From contig DJYC01000041.1 of NCBI GenBank assembly GCA_002448445.1, positions 86,658 to 150,657 on the forward strand: DNA of 64,000 bases, in the 5' to 3' direction. This DNA comes from Treponema sp. UBA6988 (GTDB taxonomy: Bacteria > Spirochaetota > Spirochaetia > Treponematales > Treponemataceae). How positions within the stretch are numbered: position 1 is the first letter of the stretch; each line of letters starts with the position of its first letter. The notes beneath the pieces are model-generated. The model worked only from the letters and a program-made list of their open reading frames with translations, did no database searches and had not been told where the DNA came from. Below are positions 43,451 to 51,784 of this stretch, in pieces. The position numbers and the translations under genes are program-made.

Positions 43451-44464
43451 ATGGCAGAAGCAGAAGTATATCTTTTTACGGGGCCCGAAGCCGGGGATAA
43501 AAAGGAAGCAATCGAAGCGATACGCGCAAGGGCAGAGAAGGCTAACGGTCAGCTGGACTATTACAGCTACTATGCCTCGGAGACAAGAATTCAGGACATC
43601 GTTGCCCAGCTGCAGAACGAGAGCCTTTTTTCTTCCGCCACATTCATTGTGCTAAAAAACGCAGAGCTTGTTAAGGGCAAAGATGCAGAGCTTTTGGCTT
43701 CCTGGTGCAAGAATGCGGCAGAAAGTCCAAACACCCTTATCCTTGTTAGCGACGAAAATTCCGTTGACAAAAAGATAGATTCAGCAGTTCCTTCCCAACA
43801 CAAGAAAATGTTCTGGGAAATGTTCGAAAACCGAAAGAGCCAGTGGGTTCAGTCATATTTTAGGAAGAACGGTTTTGGAATAACAGACGAAGCCGTAGAG
43901 CAAATCCTGGATATGGTGGAAAACAATACCGATGCGCTAAAGACAGAGTGCTCACGCTTTTTCTACTGCATGCCCCAGGGGAGCACCGTAACTCCTTCCG
44001 ATGTGGAAAAGGTAATCTCCCACAACAGGACGGAAAACGCCTTTACCCTCTTTGAAGAGATGGCCGATTCCACAAAGTCTCCCAGGCAGCGTCTTGAATC
44101 TTCCATGGAAATCCTTCAGAAAATACGCCTTTCCCGCGAGTCCAATTCGGTTGCGCTGATTGCGGGGCTTTCCTATTGCTTCCGCCAGCTTAGGGCATGG
44201 CACATGTTGCACCAAAAGGGGGCCACCCCTACGGAAGTTCAGCTTAAGGCGGCTGGTTTTTCCGGCAAAAAGAACCGTGAGCGCTACGAAAAAGCATCCC
44301 GTGTTTGGGGAGCAGGCAATGTTTCTTCTATATTATCCCTTCTTGCGCATACGGACATGGCAAACCGTTCAAGCGGCATGGCACTGGAATATACCTGCCT
44401 TACCATGATGATTTATTCAATCATAATCAAAAACGGCCTTTACCCTGCTGAGTATGTATGTTAA
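43451..44464 (+). CDS. holA: DNA polymerase III delta subunit
   Basis: 337 residues of the HolA/YqeN family, which opens the sliding clamp as part of the clamp loader. Motifs: VYLFTGPEAGDKKEAIEAI, the LFSSATFIVLKNAE strand, WVQSYFRKNGFGITDEAVEQ, EKVISHNRTENAFTLFEEMA, and a C-terminal helical domain with LIAGLSYCFRQLRAWHML. It has no ribosome site of its own and starts 6 nt after the LexA-like stop, so it depends on coupling. Confidence 0.88.
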   Translation: MAEAEVYLFTGPEAGDKKEAIEAIRARAEKANGQLDYYSYYASETRIQDIVAQLQNESLFSSATFIVLKNAELVKGKDAELLASWCKNAAESPNTLILVSDENSVDKKIDSAVPSQHKKMFWEMFENRKSQWVQSYFRKNGFGITDEAVEQILDMVENNTDALKTECSRFFYCMPQGSTVTPSDVEKVISHNRTENAFTLFEEMADSTKSPRQRLESSMEILQKIRLSRESNSVALIAGLSYCFRQLRAWHMLHQKGATPTEVQLKAAGFSGKKNRERYEKASRVWGAGNVSSILSLLAHTDMANRSSGMALEYTCLTMMIYSIIIKNGLYPAEYVC

Positions 44465-44609
44465 TTTTTGCGGAATGATTTCCTATTTAAAACTCCAAAT
44501 TGGCACTTTTATTTTCTAAACTGACCTTTTTTTATTCCGATAAGTAAAGGAGAAATAGGGGATTTAAAAATTTTTATTTTTAGGTGTTCCTTATTATTCA
44601 AATGCGGAG

Positions 44610-44615
44610 TATAAT
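44610..44615 (+). promoter_or_regulatory. -10 hexamer of the TPR gene
   Basis: TATAAT ends 9 nt before the A of ATG 44624; the -35 is weak (TTCCTT at 44587). The leader would be 0-3 nt. Confidence 0.45.
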
Positions 44616-44623
44616 CATTAATT

Positions 44624-47600
44624 ATGCCAGGATTAAGCCAGCTAAAGCAGTTTAACGCAGACCTCTTGAATCTCGGGGACGAAGTAAAGATTCGTTCGGC
44701 ACGCGGTGAAAAACCCGTTACTGTTCCTATCCCAAAAAAGATTCCTGACGTTGACGATTCGGAAGATTTTGTAAACGGTATGCCTCAGATTTCAGAAGAA
44801 GAACTGGAGCAAGCGGATGCCGCTGCCGCAGAAATGGAAAAGGCGGCCCATGACTTCTCGGATATAACCGGAGAGTCTTCCGGTGACGAGGGGGCAGCAG
44901 CAAGTTCCCTCGCTTCTTCTCAAAAAGTGCCTGACGTAAAGGATTTGCTTGCACCTCCGCCGGATTTGAGTCTTAGTGACCTTGACCTTAGCGAATTTGA
45001 AGAGCCCGCCCAGGAAACTCCAGTCGAAGAGGAGGAGGAAGAAGAAATTCCCCTTGAAGACATGGATTTGGATTCCTTGCTTGCATCTGGGGATACAGAG
45101 CCGGAAGAAGATGTTCAGACACCTGCAGAGAGCGAGCAGCGCTATGTACGTCCTTCCGCCACTAAGCCCAAGGTTGAAGTTCATGCGGAGAATTCAGAAG
45201 ACGTTGACATGGATGACTTCCTTAGCACAAACGCAAAGTCCGCGGTTTCCAACACTGTAGCCGAGGAGCCTCCAAAGCCTGCCTTTGAGCCGGCAACGGA
45301 AGATGTGTTTGCAGGTCTTCCTTCATTTGACATAGACGAAGAAAACAAGAACTTCCCGTCGGACAATGCCGTAAACATGAACGACGGAATTCCGACAGAA
45401 TTCAATGAAGTTCCCGGAAATGGAACCCTTTCTACAATAACGAAACCAGAGACTCCACCCAAGACCGTTGAACAGTCGGCACCCGAATTTGAGGAAATTT
45501 CTACTGACGACATTTTTGCCCAGCCAGTAGAAAAGCCGGCAGCTGCTCCGCTTACATCCTCGTCATTTGAGACGAGCGACATGCCTCTTGACGAAGAGAC
45601 GGCATTTGAAAGCGAGCGCATAATGGACAATCCGCCAATGTCCCAGGAAATGGACGGTGCTGATGAATCCGGCACGGATTTGTTCACTTCCTTTGGTTCA
45701 GACTCAGGAGATTCTGCAGAAACATCCGGCTCAGACATGGGTGGCCTTGACCTTCCTGTTTTTGACGGCGATGCATTTGATTCAGGTTCAAAAAAACTTT
45801 CCCAGGATACGGCAACATCCGCGCAGGATGGAGATTCTAACGGCTTTGACCTTGGAGACCTTGACCTTCCCGACTTTGGCGATGATGCTTCTGCCGGTGC
45901 AGATGACTCATCCCTTTCCTCCGACGAGGTTCTTCCGCCTCCTGCCGACTTCACGACGGACGCTGCCACAGGCTCAGATGGTGGACAGACTCTTGCCTCT
46001 GGGGACGGTCTTGACCTTCCCGATTTTGGTGCGGATGGTTTAGCATCAGACGGCGTTTCTGACGATGCGTCTGCTGTCACATCTGTCGACGCGTCTGTCG
46101 GTGCTGTGGATTCCGGGGCAGAAGAAGAAAACGGTCCCGCAGAAATGTTTGACACAAGCGGAATGGACGACCTTGACGACACCGACTTTTCCAAGAAGGG
46201 GGAAGACACAGGCTTTGAGCTTGGCGACATTACCGACTCTGAAGGCGGTGATGACGAATTCAGCATTCCTGGCTTTAGCGACACAAAGGAAGCAGACCTT
46301 GGCAAAAAGAAGAAGCCTCTCGTTTCACTTTCATCTTCATCAGAAGAAGAAGAGGACGAATCCAAGAAGCCAAAGAATTCATTTACGGATGCAGAATACC
46401 GTCTTTTCCAGAAGAATCTTGCGGAATACCCGCTTAACGTTCGCATAGCACTGGAAGACATTGTTGTAAAGAACGAACTTACAGACGATGCCCTCTTTAG
46501 CGTACTGGAAATGGTTCTGCGCAAGGTTCCTGCAAGACAGCTGGCCGGTCAGCTTGAAAAAATGCTGGACATTCAGCTGGACGTTCCCCGCGACTTTGAA
46601 CTGCGTACCGCCGCCGAATACGAAGCATACAAGCAGTCTGTTGAATACAAGCTCAAGAACCGGATTATTCCTGGTGCAATACTCACTGCCATCGCGGCAA
46701 TATTCATCTACTGCATCTTTATAGTTGTGAAGACATTTATAGTAATGCCTTTGTGGGCAAACAGTTTGTACAAGGAGGGCTACAGCCTTCTTGAAAGGGA
46801 ACAGTACCCTCAGTCCCTTGAAAAATTCAACGAGGCGATTGATAAAAAGCCGGTAAAGAAGTGGTTCTTCAAGTATGCCCAGGGCTACCGTGACCACAAG
46901 CAGTTTGGTTCAGCGGAACTTCCTTCGGACAGAAAGAGAAAGCGGAATTTGTTTACCCCAAGCCTGACTGTAGAAGAAGGCGACAATTCTCTCGGCCCCA
47001 ATGCATCAACGATGTACAGGGCAATACTTGAGCGCTTTGACCACGACAAGCAAGCTGGAATCGAGTGGGCAGACATGGAGGCAGAACTCTTCCACTGGGA
47101 AAGGGCAGAGAGAATCCTTACCAGGGAAGTCCTTGACTACCATATAAACGACCCGGACGCAATACTTGCACTGGGAGACCTCTACCTTGAATGGGCAGAC
47201 TCAGACATTGAAGGAAACGTGGAAAAATTCCCTGAGGCGAAGAAGCAGTACGACCTTCTTGTTGAGCTCTACGGTGAGGACGACAAGCTCTACGACAGGT
47301 ATTCAGCCCGCCAGATGCGCTACTTTATACGCACGGACGACTTGGCTACCGTTCTTAACTATAAGGAATACTTCTATCCAAAGAAGATGAAGTACGTAGA
47401 GAATTCAGACGTTACCGAACTTGGCGGCTACCTCTTTGACAAGCGCTACGGTGAATTGCGCCCGTCAGAGGAAAACCTGCGCTCCCAGATTGAGAACGTA
47501 AAGCCAATCCTTACCATGGCAGTTGAACGCGACGGTTCCGATCCTGTTGCACTCTACAACCTCGCCCGCTACTATGTTCAGACAAAGGCCAACTCTAACG

Positions 47601-48463
47601 CAAGGGTTACCTGCGAAGAAGCAATCAAGGCTTTTGAGAACAAGAAGTCACTTAAGAGGAAGGATACCTACAAGTACATAAACACTTACCGCATCCTTGG
47701 CGAGATGTATTGTGGAGAAAAGCAATATATCCAGGCCCAGAAGGCATACATAAGCGGAGTTGAGCTCTTTGAATCTAACAAGGACCTTAACGCCTATATT
47801 GGAAACCAGGATGTTGGCAAACTCTACGCAGACCTTGGAGACATCTACTACTTTAAGGACGGCAACGCTGACAGTGCCTTTGAAAACTACAAGAATGCCA
47901 TCGAAAACAAGAATGACATTCCGTCCATCCGCTACAAGATGGGCTACATTCAGTACAACAAGAAGAACTATCAGGAAGCACTTGCCTCCCTTATGGTTGG
48001 TTCGGAAGCTGCACCGTCAGACACCCACATGCTGCTTGCACTTGCAAACACCCTGTGGAACCGCAACGACTTCTATGCTGCCCGCGGCTACTACGACAAG
48101 CTTTTGGAAATCCTGGAAGAAAAACGCCAGGGCTACAAGATTGTCCTTCCTCAAATCCGCGAAGACCACGGAGACTTTGTGGACACCTACATGAAGGCTT
48201 CCAACAACCTTGGTGCAACACTTTCAAGAATTGCCAACATGACTGGTAACAGCGAGATGAACGGTCAGGCAATCGTTGCCCTGCAGGACAGCCTGCGCGC
48301 ATGGGATGCACTTTCCCGCAACCAAAAGACAATGATCCGCCTGGATTCGTCAAACCTTGCGGAACAGAACATTAAGTATATTACTATACCTGGTTCTGAA
48401 TTCAGCCCGGAAATCTATACAAAGATTCCTATGCTTATGGATGGCGAGGAAGGGCTTGAATAA
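44624..48463 (+). CDS. Large acidic membrane protein with C-terminal TPR repeats (FlcA-like candidate)
   Basis: 1279 residues. Residues about 45-575 are acidic, low-complexity and probably disordered, with recurring DLDLPDFG / DLGDLDLPDF / EISTDDIF motifs. A more ordered helical part follows (about 585-665, ARQLAGQLEKMLDIQLDVPR). One membrane segment lies at about 682-704, and then a periplasmic TPR array runs to the end (YKEGYSLLEREQYPQSLEKF, DVGKLYADLGDIYYFKDGNA, YIQYNKKNYQEALASLMVGS). The combination of one membrane helix and TPRs resembles the spirochete flagellar collar protein FlcA (B. burgdorferi BB0326); that match is from memory and needs checking. Confidence 0.8.
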   Translation: MPGLSQLKQFNADLLNLGDEVKIRSARGEKPVTVPIPKKIPDVDDSEDFVNGMPQISEEELEQADAAAAEMEKAAHDFSDITGESSGDEGAAASSLASSQKVPDVKDLLAPPPDLSLSDLDLSEFEEPAQETPVEEEEEEEIPLEDMDLDSLLASGDTEPEEDVQTPAESEQRYVRPSATKPKVEVHAENSEDVDMDDFLSTNAKSAVSNTVAEEPPKPAFEPATEDVFAGLPSFDIDEENKNFPSDNAVNMNDGIPTEFNEVPGNGTLSTITKPETPPKTVEQSAPEFEEISTDDIFAQPVEKPAAAPLTSSSFETSDMPLDEETAFESERIMDNPPMSQEMDGADESGTDLFTSFGSDSGDSAETSGSDMGGLDLPVFDGDAFDSGSKKLSQDTATSAQDGDSNGFDLGDLDLPDFGDDASAGADDSSLSSDEVLPPPADFTTDAATGSDGGQTLASGDGLDLPDFGADGLASDGVSDDASAVTSVDASVGAVDSGAEEENGPAEMFDTSGMDDLDDTDFSKKGEDTGFELGDITDSEGGDDEFSIPGFSDTKEADLGKKKKPLVSLSSSSEEEEDESKKPKNSFTDAEYRLFQKNLAEYPLNVRIALEDIVVKNELTDDALFSVLEMVLRKVPARQLAGQLEKMLDIQLDVPRDFELRTAAEYEAYKQSVEYKLKNRIIPGAILTAIAAIFIYCIFIVVKTFIVMPLWANSLYKEGYSLLEREQYPQSLEKFNEAIDKKPVKKWFFKYAQGYRDHKQFGSAELPSDRKRKRNLFTPSLTVEEGDNSLGPNASTMYRAILERFDHDKQAGIEWADMEAELFHWERAERILTREVLDYHINDPDAILALGDLYLEWADSDIEGNVEKFPEAKKQYDLLVELYGEDDKLYDRYSARQMRYFIRTDDLATVLNYKEYFYPKKMKYVENSDVTELGGYLFDKRYGELRPSEENLRSQIENVKPILTMAVERDGSDPVALYNLARYYVQTKANSNARVTCEEAIKAFENKKSLKRKDTYKYINTYRILGEMYCGEKQYIQAQKAYISGVELFESNKDLNAYIGNQDVGKLYADLGDIYYFKDGNADSAFENYKNAIENKNDIPSIRYKMGYIQYNKKNYQEALASLMVGSEAAPSDTHMLLALANTLWNRNDFYAARGYYDKLLEILEEKRQGYKIVLPQIREDHGDFVDTYMKASNNLGATLSRIANMTGNSEMNGQAIVALQDSLRAWDALSRNQKTMIRLDSSNLAEQNIKYITIPGSEFSPEIYTKIPMLMDGEEGLE

Positions 48464-49079
48464 AAAATATCCTTGCGAAAAAGACGGAATCGTAAGCAGA
48501 CAGCGCTTGAACGACATTGCAAAGGAACTTTTTAGAAAGTCCATACACGTTTGCAGTGCCTTCATCCCGCTGTTTTTGCAGTTTATGCGCCTTCCCGTTC
48601 TTTTTGCATTGACCGCAGCCCTTGTACTTTACTCTATAGCGGAATTCATGCGGCTAAAGGGAAAGTCCATACCACTTGTCTCTGCCGTAACAGCCGCCGC
48701 TGCCCGAAAGCGTGACGAAAACCGCTTTGTGCTTGGGCCTGTAACCCTCTGTGCAGGAATAATACTTGCTGCCCTCCTCTTTGAACCTTTTGCCGCTTCA
48801 ATTGGAATTTATGCCCTTGCCTTTGGAGACGGACTTGCAAGCCTTGCCGGAAAACTCTTTGGAAAAGTAAAGATTCCCCTTACCCAGGGAAAAACCGTTG
48901 CAGGAAGCCTTACCTGTTTTGCCGCTATTTTTGTTTCTTGCTTTTTGGTTTGCTATAATGCAAAGATTGCGCTTTGCGTTGCGTCTGTGGGAATGTTTAT
49001 AGAATTGCTTCCTCTAAAAGACTTGGACAACCTTTTTATACCCCTTGTGCTGGGGCTGGTTGCCCAAAGTCTTTATTAA
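48456..49079 (+). CDS. Diacylglycerol/polyprenol kinase family protein
   Basis: About 207 residues. The best start is TTG at 48456, with GAGGAAGG upstream, overlapping the TPR stop; an ATG at 48441 is the alternative. Motifs of the Dgk1/SEC59-like CTP-dependent kinase family: KELFRKSIHVCSAFIPLF, then ALAFGDGLASLAGKLFGKVK and LTQGKTVAGSLTCFAA. About five to six membrane segments. It probably phosphorylates a lipid alcohol. Translationally coupled to the TPR gene. Confidence 0.8.
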   Translation: MNKKYPCEKDGIVSRQRLNDIAKELFRKSIHVCSAFIPLFLQFMRLPVLFALTAALVLYSIAEFMRLKGKSIPLVSAVTAAAARKRDENRFVLGPVTLCAGIILAALLFEPFAASIGIYALAFGDGLASLAGKLFGKVKIPLTQGKTVAGSLTCFAAIFVSCFLVCYNAKIALCVASVGMFIELLPLKDLDNLFIPLVLGLVAQSLY

Positions 49080-49109
49080 CTTTTTTACTGTAATTCCTTT
49101 TTTTAATTA

Positions 49110-49150
49110 GGACAGTGCTTTACTCTCTCCTCTGTCCACTTTCTTTTTTA
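49110..49150 (+). terminator. Hairpin after the lipid kinase gene
   Basis: GGACAG (49110-49115) pairs with CTGTCC (49132-49137), followed by ACTTTCTTTTTT. Confidence 0.45.
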
Positions 49151-49159
49151 GTTATTGTA

Positions 49160-49310
49160 TTTTTATTTGGACGGTAGTTTTTTTTGCTCTACCATGCAAT
49201 TTCTCTACTACTTTAATATTACTTTCGTCACCACCGTTCCGCCCTTCCCTAACGGTCATCCCGCTTGCGCGGGACTAAAGGGGCTCCATGGTGGCGTAGG
49301 TTTCTTTTGT
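49160..49310. repeat. Intergenic GC-rich repeat, copy 5
   Basis: TTTGGACGGTAG, TTGCTCTACCATG, CACCACCGTTCCGCCCTTCC and GGCGTAGG in order. A REP-like palindrome GTCATCCCGCTTGCGCGGGA is inserted at 49255-49274. Confidence 0.65.
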
Positions 49311-49312
49311 TA

Positions 49313-50143
49313 CTACATTCTTGCAACAGTCTTTTCCTGGGTGGAGAAGTCCGTCCTTAAGTGCTTTAGCGCACGAATTTCTATCTGGCGGACAGCTTCC
49401 GGGCTTATTCCTACAACCTTGGAAATTTCGCGCAGGGTTTTTGCGTTCTTTTCTCCGTTAAAGTTGTAGCGCATGTATATTACGTTCTTTTCTGCGGAAG
49501 GAAGAATGTCTACAAGGCTCCTTATGTTGGCCCTCTTTTCCTTGTCCAGATAATTCTCCTCCGGGTTGTAGGTAAAGTCTGCAAGGAAGTCTATAATAGA
49601 TGTGCCTGAATCTTCTGAATTTGTCTCTGAATCAAGGGAAGATACGCTGTATTCGTAGCTCATGTAGCGGTCAATTTTTTCTTCTGGAATGCTAAGGAAT
49701 ACTGCAATTTCTGCGCTTGAAGGTTCGGTTCCGTTCTGGCCTGAAAGATAGGCGGAGGCTTCCTTTATTTTGCGGATCATGTCTTCCTTGCGGTGGGGCA
49801 GGGGAATGAATGCCATTCTAGAAGAAGCGTAGCGGTTCATGTACTGGACAATCCAGGGGTAGGCGTAGGTGGAAAACCTTGTGCTAAAGCAGCTCTTGAA
49901 TTTTCCGGCTGCAGTGATAAGCCCCATGTTTCCTTCCTGAATCAAGTCCATAATTGACATGTTTGCCGAATAAAAGCGGTATGCAATGCTTACGACCAAA
50001 CGCAGGTTGCTGTTTATCAGACTGTTGAGGGCCTTCTTGTCGCCACCCTGAATTCTGTCTGCAAGCTCCAGCTCTTCCTGGGCACTTAAAAGCGGGTACA
50101 TTTGGATTTGAGAAATATAATTTTTGTTGACCTCACTTTTCAT
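49313..50143 (-). CDS. RNA polymerase sigma-70 family factor
   Basis: 276 residues, a group 2/3 sigma factor. Region 1.2/2: QMYPLLSAQEELELADRIQG, INSNLRLVVSIAYRFYSANM, DLIQEGNMGLITAAGKF, and the -10-reading FSTRFSTYAYPWIVQYMNRY. Region 3: EDMIRKIKEAS. Region 4: VIYMRYNFNGEKNAKTLREI, then VVGISPEAVRQIEIRALKHL. It lacks region 1.1, so it is not the main sigma factor and is closer to RpoS/RpoH-type alternatives. No anti-sigma partner is adjacent. AGGAG precedes the ATG. Confidence 0.92.
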   Translation of the reverse strand: MKSEVNKNYISQIQMYPLLSAQEELELADRIQGGDKKALNSLINSNLRLVVSIAYRFYSANMSIMDLIQEGNMGLITAAGKFKSCFSTRFSTYAYPWIVQYMNRYASSRMAFIPLPHRKEDMIRKIKEASAYLSGQNGTEPSSAEIAVFLSIPEEKIDRYMSYEYSVSSLDSETNSEDSGTSIIDFLADFTYNPEENYLDKEKRANIRSLVDILPSAEKNVIYMRYNFNGEKNAKTLREISKVVGISPEAVRQIEIRALKHLRTDFSTQEKTVARM

Positions 50144-50184
50144 TTCTTACTCCTGTCTTTTTTGGTAACTCAATTTTGATACTA

Positions 50185-50213
50185 CATATAGTTACTAGCA
50201 AATTCCGTGCCAA
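50185..50213 (-). promoter_or_regulatory. Promoter of the sigma-70 family gene
   Basis: Minus strand: TTGGCA (50213-50208), 17 bp, TATATG (50190-50185). Gives a leader of about 35 nt with an AGGAG site. Confidence 0.6.
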
Positions 50214-50563
50214 CTTTTTGCCTTTGCCAAGATTTCTTTGCATAGAAACCCTTGTCCTTGCCAGTAAAGAAAATGCGCCTACCCTTGCCTTCCAGAATGA
50301 ATTCCTTGCAGGATGATTTTACAAGATGGGGGCTTTGAATTTTTTGTTTTTTTAACGGCAAGTCCAATATGGGCTTATGTAATTTCTTTTATTTTCAAGA
50401 GTTAAAAATTGTCTGAATTTTTTAGATTCAATTTTTGAGGGAAAGGCTTTTTTGGGGAAATCTATGTTCTTTCTTCCTTAGTTTTAAGATAAATTTCTAA
50501 TTTCCCCAAAAGGTGTATTTTTCTTGGAGTTTTTTTTCGGTTTTGAACTTTTTTGAACAAATT

Positions 50564-50638
50564 TTGACACCTTTTTTACCCTTTTGTCTACAATAGTAGA
50601 CGTTTTCTCTTTTTTATTCCATGTCTATATTTTTAGAC
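50564..50638 (+). promoter_or_regulatory. Promoter overlapped by paired GTCTA-N6-TAGAC operators
   Basis: TTGACA (50564-50569) with TACAAT at 50589-50594 (19-bp spacer). Perfect dyads GTCTACAATAGTAGAC (50586-50601) and GTCTATATTTTTAGAC (50623-50638) have the same half-sites and spacing, with centres 37 bp apart. The first covers the -10 and the start region. It looks like a repressor-controlled promoter; the regulator is unknown. Confidence 0.6.
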
Positions 50639-50681
50639 ACTGTAAACTTACTCTTCTGGCAAACAGTGTAATTATAATATA

Positions 50682-50826
50682 GGAAATCAATTTTGTGTGA
50701 AACGGAAGAAAAATCTGGCAGAAATGCCCTTTGCGCGGGGGAGCGTTAGCGACCTTAATACCTTATACGCGCAACTGAGGCGTTTCTGACAGATTTTTCT
50801 GGGAGTGGAACACAAAATTGATTTCC
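50682..50826. mobile_element. 145-bp MITE-like element, copy 2
   Basis: GGAAATCAATTTTGTGT at the left end and its exact reverse complement at the right end. Inner pair AGAAAAATCTGGCAGAAA (50707-50724) / TTTCTGACAGATTTTTCT (50783-50800), so almost the whole element folds as one hairpin with a GC-rich loop. Inverted relative to copy 1. It lies between the operator-bearing promoter and the PhnP-like gene. Confidence 0.8.
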
Positions 50827-50846
50827 GGGTGTTTGCATTTGCTTGG

Positions 50847-50875
50847 TTGCCATAAATTGCAATAAAGTTTACACT
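50847..50875 (+). promoter_or_regulatory. Promoter with leaderless geometry
   Basis: TTGCCA (50847-50852), 17 bp, TACACT (50870-50875), 6 nt, then ATG at 50882. Confidence 0.7.
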
Positions 50876-50881
50876 GTAGCA

Positions 50882-51784
50882 ATGAAAATGACGATATTGG
50901 GCAGCGGAACCAGCCACGGTGTGCCGGTAATAGCCTGCAAATGCAAAGTGTGCACTTCTGTAGACAGCAGGGACAAGCGCATGAGGGCAAGCGCCCTTGT
51001 TCAAAGCGCAGATGCTTCTATTGTAATAGATACAGGCCCGGAATTCCGCATGCAGGCCCTTAGGTGCGGCCTTGAAAAACTGGATGCCGTCCTTGTTACC
51101 CACAGCCACGCAGACCACCTTAACGGCCTTGACGACGTACGCATCTTTAGCCACACAAAGTCAGTTGACCCTTCAAACCCGGATGCAAAAGAAACAGAAG
51201 GCGAAGGGCTTCCTGTATATGCAAACGCATGGACAATCCGCGACACAAAAAACCGCTTTGACTACATTTTTATGCCTGTAAAAGAAGGCGGCGGAAAACC
51301 CAAGATACTTTTGGAAGACACGGCCGCCTTTAGCGCAGAAAACCCAATAAGAACAAAATCCATTTGCGCAATTCCCATTCCCATCATGCACGGCCACCTT
51401 GAATGCAACGGCTACCTGCTCTACGAAGATGCCCCCCTGCAAGAAAGAAAAAGCATTGCCTACCTTACGGACTGTTCTTCTATACCGCAGGAAACCTTCG
51501 ATGTAATTGCAAAAAACGCGGGAACCTTGGAGCACCTTGTAATAGACGGACTCCGCGAAAAGCCCCATTCAACCCACTTTTCCTTTGAACAGGCACTGGA
51601 GGCCGCAAACATCCTTTCTCCCCGCCACACTTGGCTTACCCATATAACCCACAACAAAAGCCACACAGAAATTAATGAATACGTCCTGACCCTGCTGGAA
51701 AAATTTCCTGCCCTGAGTGCAATTGTAAAATCCGGTGGAAGCGTAGAAGCAGCCTACGATGGCCTAGAGCTTTCCTGCTCCTGA
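50882..51784 (+). CDS. PhnP-like metallo-beta-lactamase fold phosphodiesterase
   Basis: 300 residues from the ATG at 50882 (a second ATG 6 nt on is possible). PhnP features: LGSGTSHGVPVIACKCKVCT with the structural zinc cysteines, RMRASALVQS, IVIDTGPEFRMQAL, THSHADHLNGLDDVRIF, and late HTWLTHITHN. PhnP enzymes hydrolyse cyclic phosphoribosyl or other cyclic phosphates. No phosphonate genes are near, so the substrate is open. The upstream in-frame ATG at 50843 lies in the promoter. Confidence 0.85.
   Translation: MKMTILGSGTSHGVPVIACKCKVCTSVDSRDKRMRASALVQSADASIVIDTGPEFRMQALRCGLEKLDAVLVTHSHADHLNGLDDVRIFSHTKSVDPSNPDAKETEGEGLPVYANAWTIRDTKNRFDYIFMPVKEGGGKPKILLEDTAAFSAENPIRTKSICAIPIPIMHGHLECNGYLLYEDAPLQERKSIAYLTDCSSIPQETFDVIAKNAGTLEHLVIDGLREKPHSTHFSFEQALEAANILSPRHTWLTHITHNKSHTEINEYVLTLLEKFPALSAIVKSGGSVEAAYDGLELSCS

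Larger units (their letters stand above)
50144..50881. other. 738-bp intergenic region with two promoters, two operators and the MITE-like element
   Basis: From left: sigma-factor promoter (50185-50213, minus), AT-rich DNA with no gene, a plus-strand promoter overlapped by two dyads (50564-50638), element copy 2 (50682-50826), and the leaderless promoter of the PhnP-like gene (50847-50875). Confidence 0.65.

Noticed and set aside
45181..46524. 447-residue Ser-rich open frame on the minus strand
   Set aside because: Mirror of the acidic repeats (GAC/GAT/TCC-rich codons) of the TPR gene; no start signal.
50182..50367. 61-residue minus-strand frame upstream of the sigma gene
   Set aside because: No ribosome site and it overlaps the sigma promoter. 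Composition is Lys-rich from AT-rich DNA.
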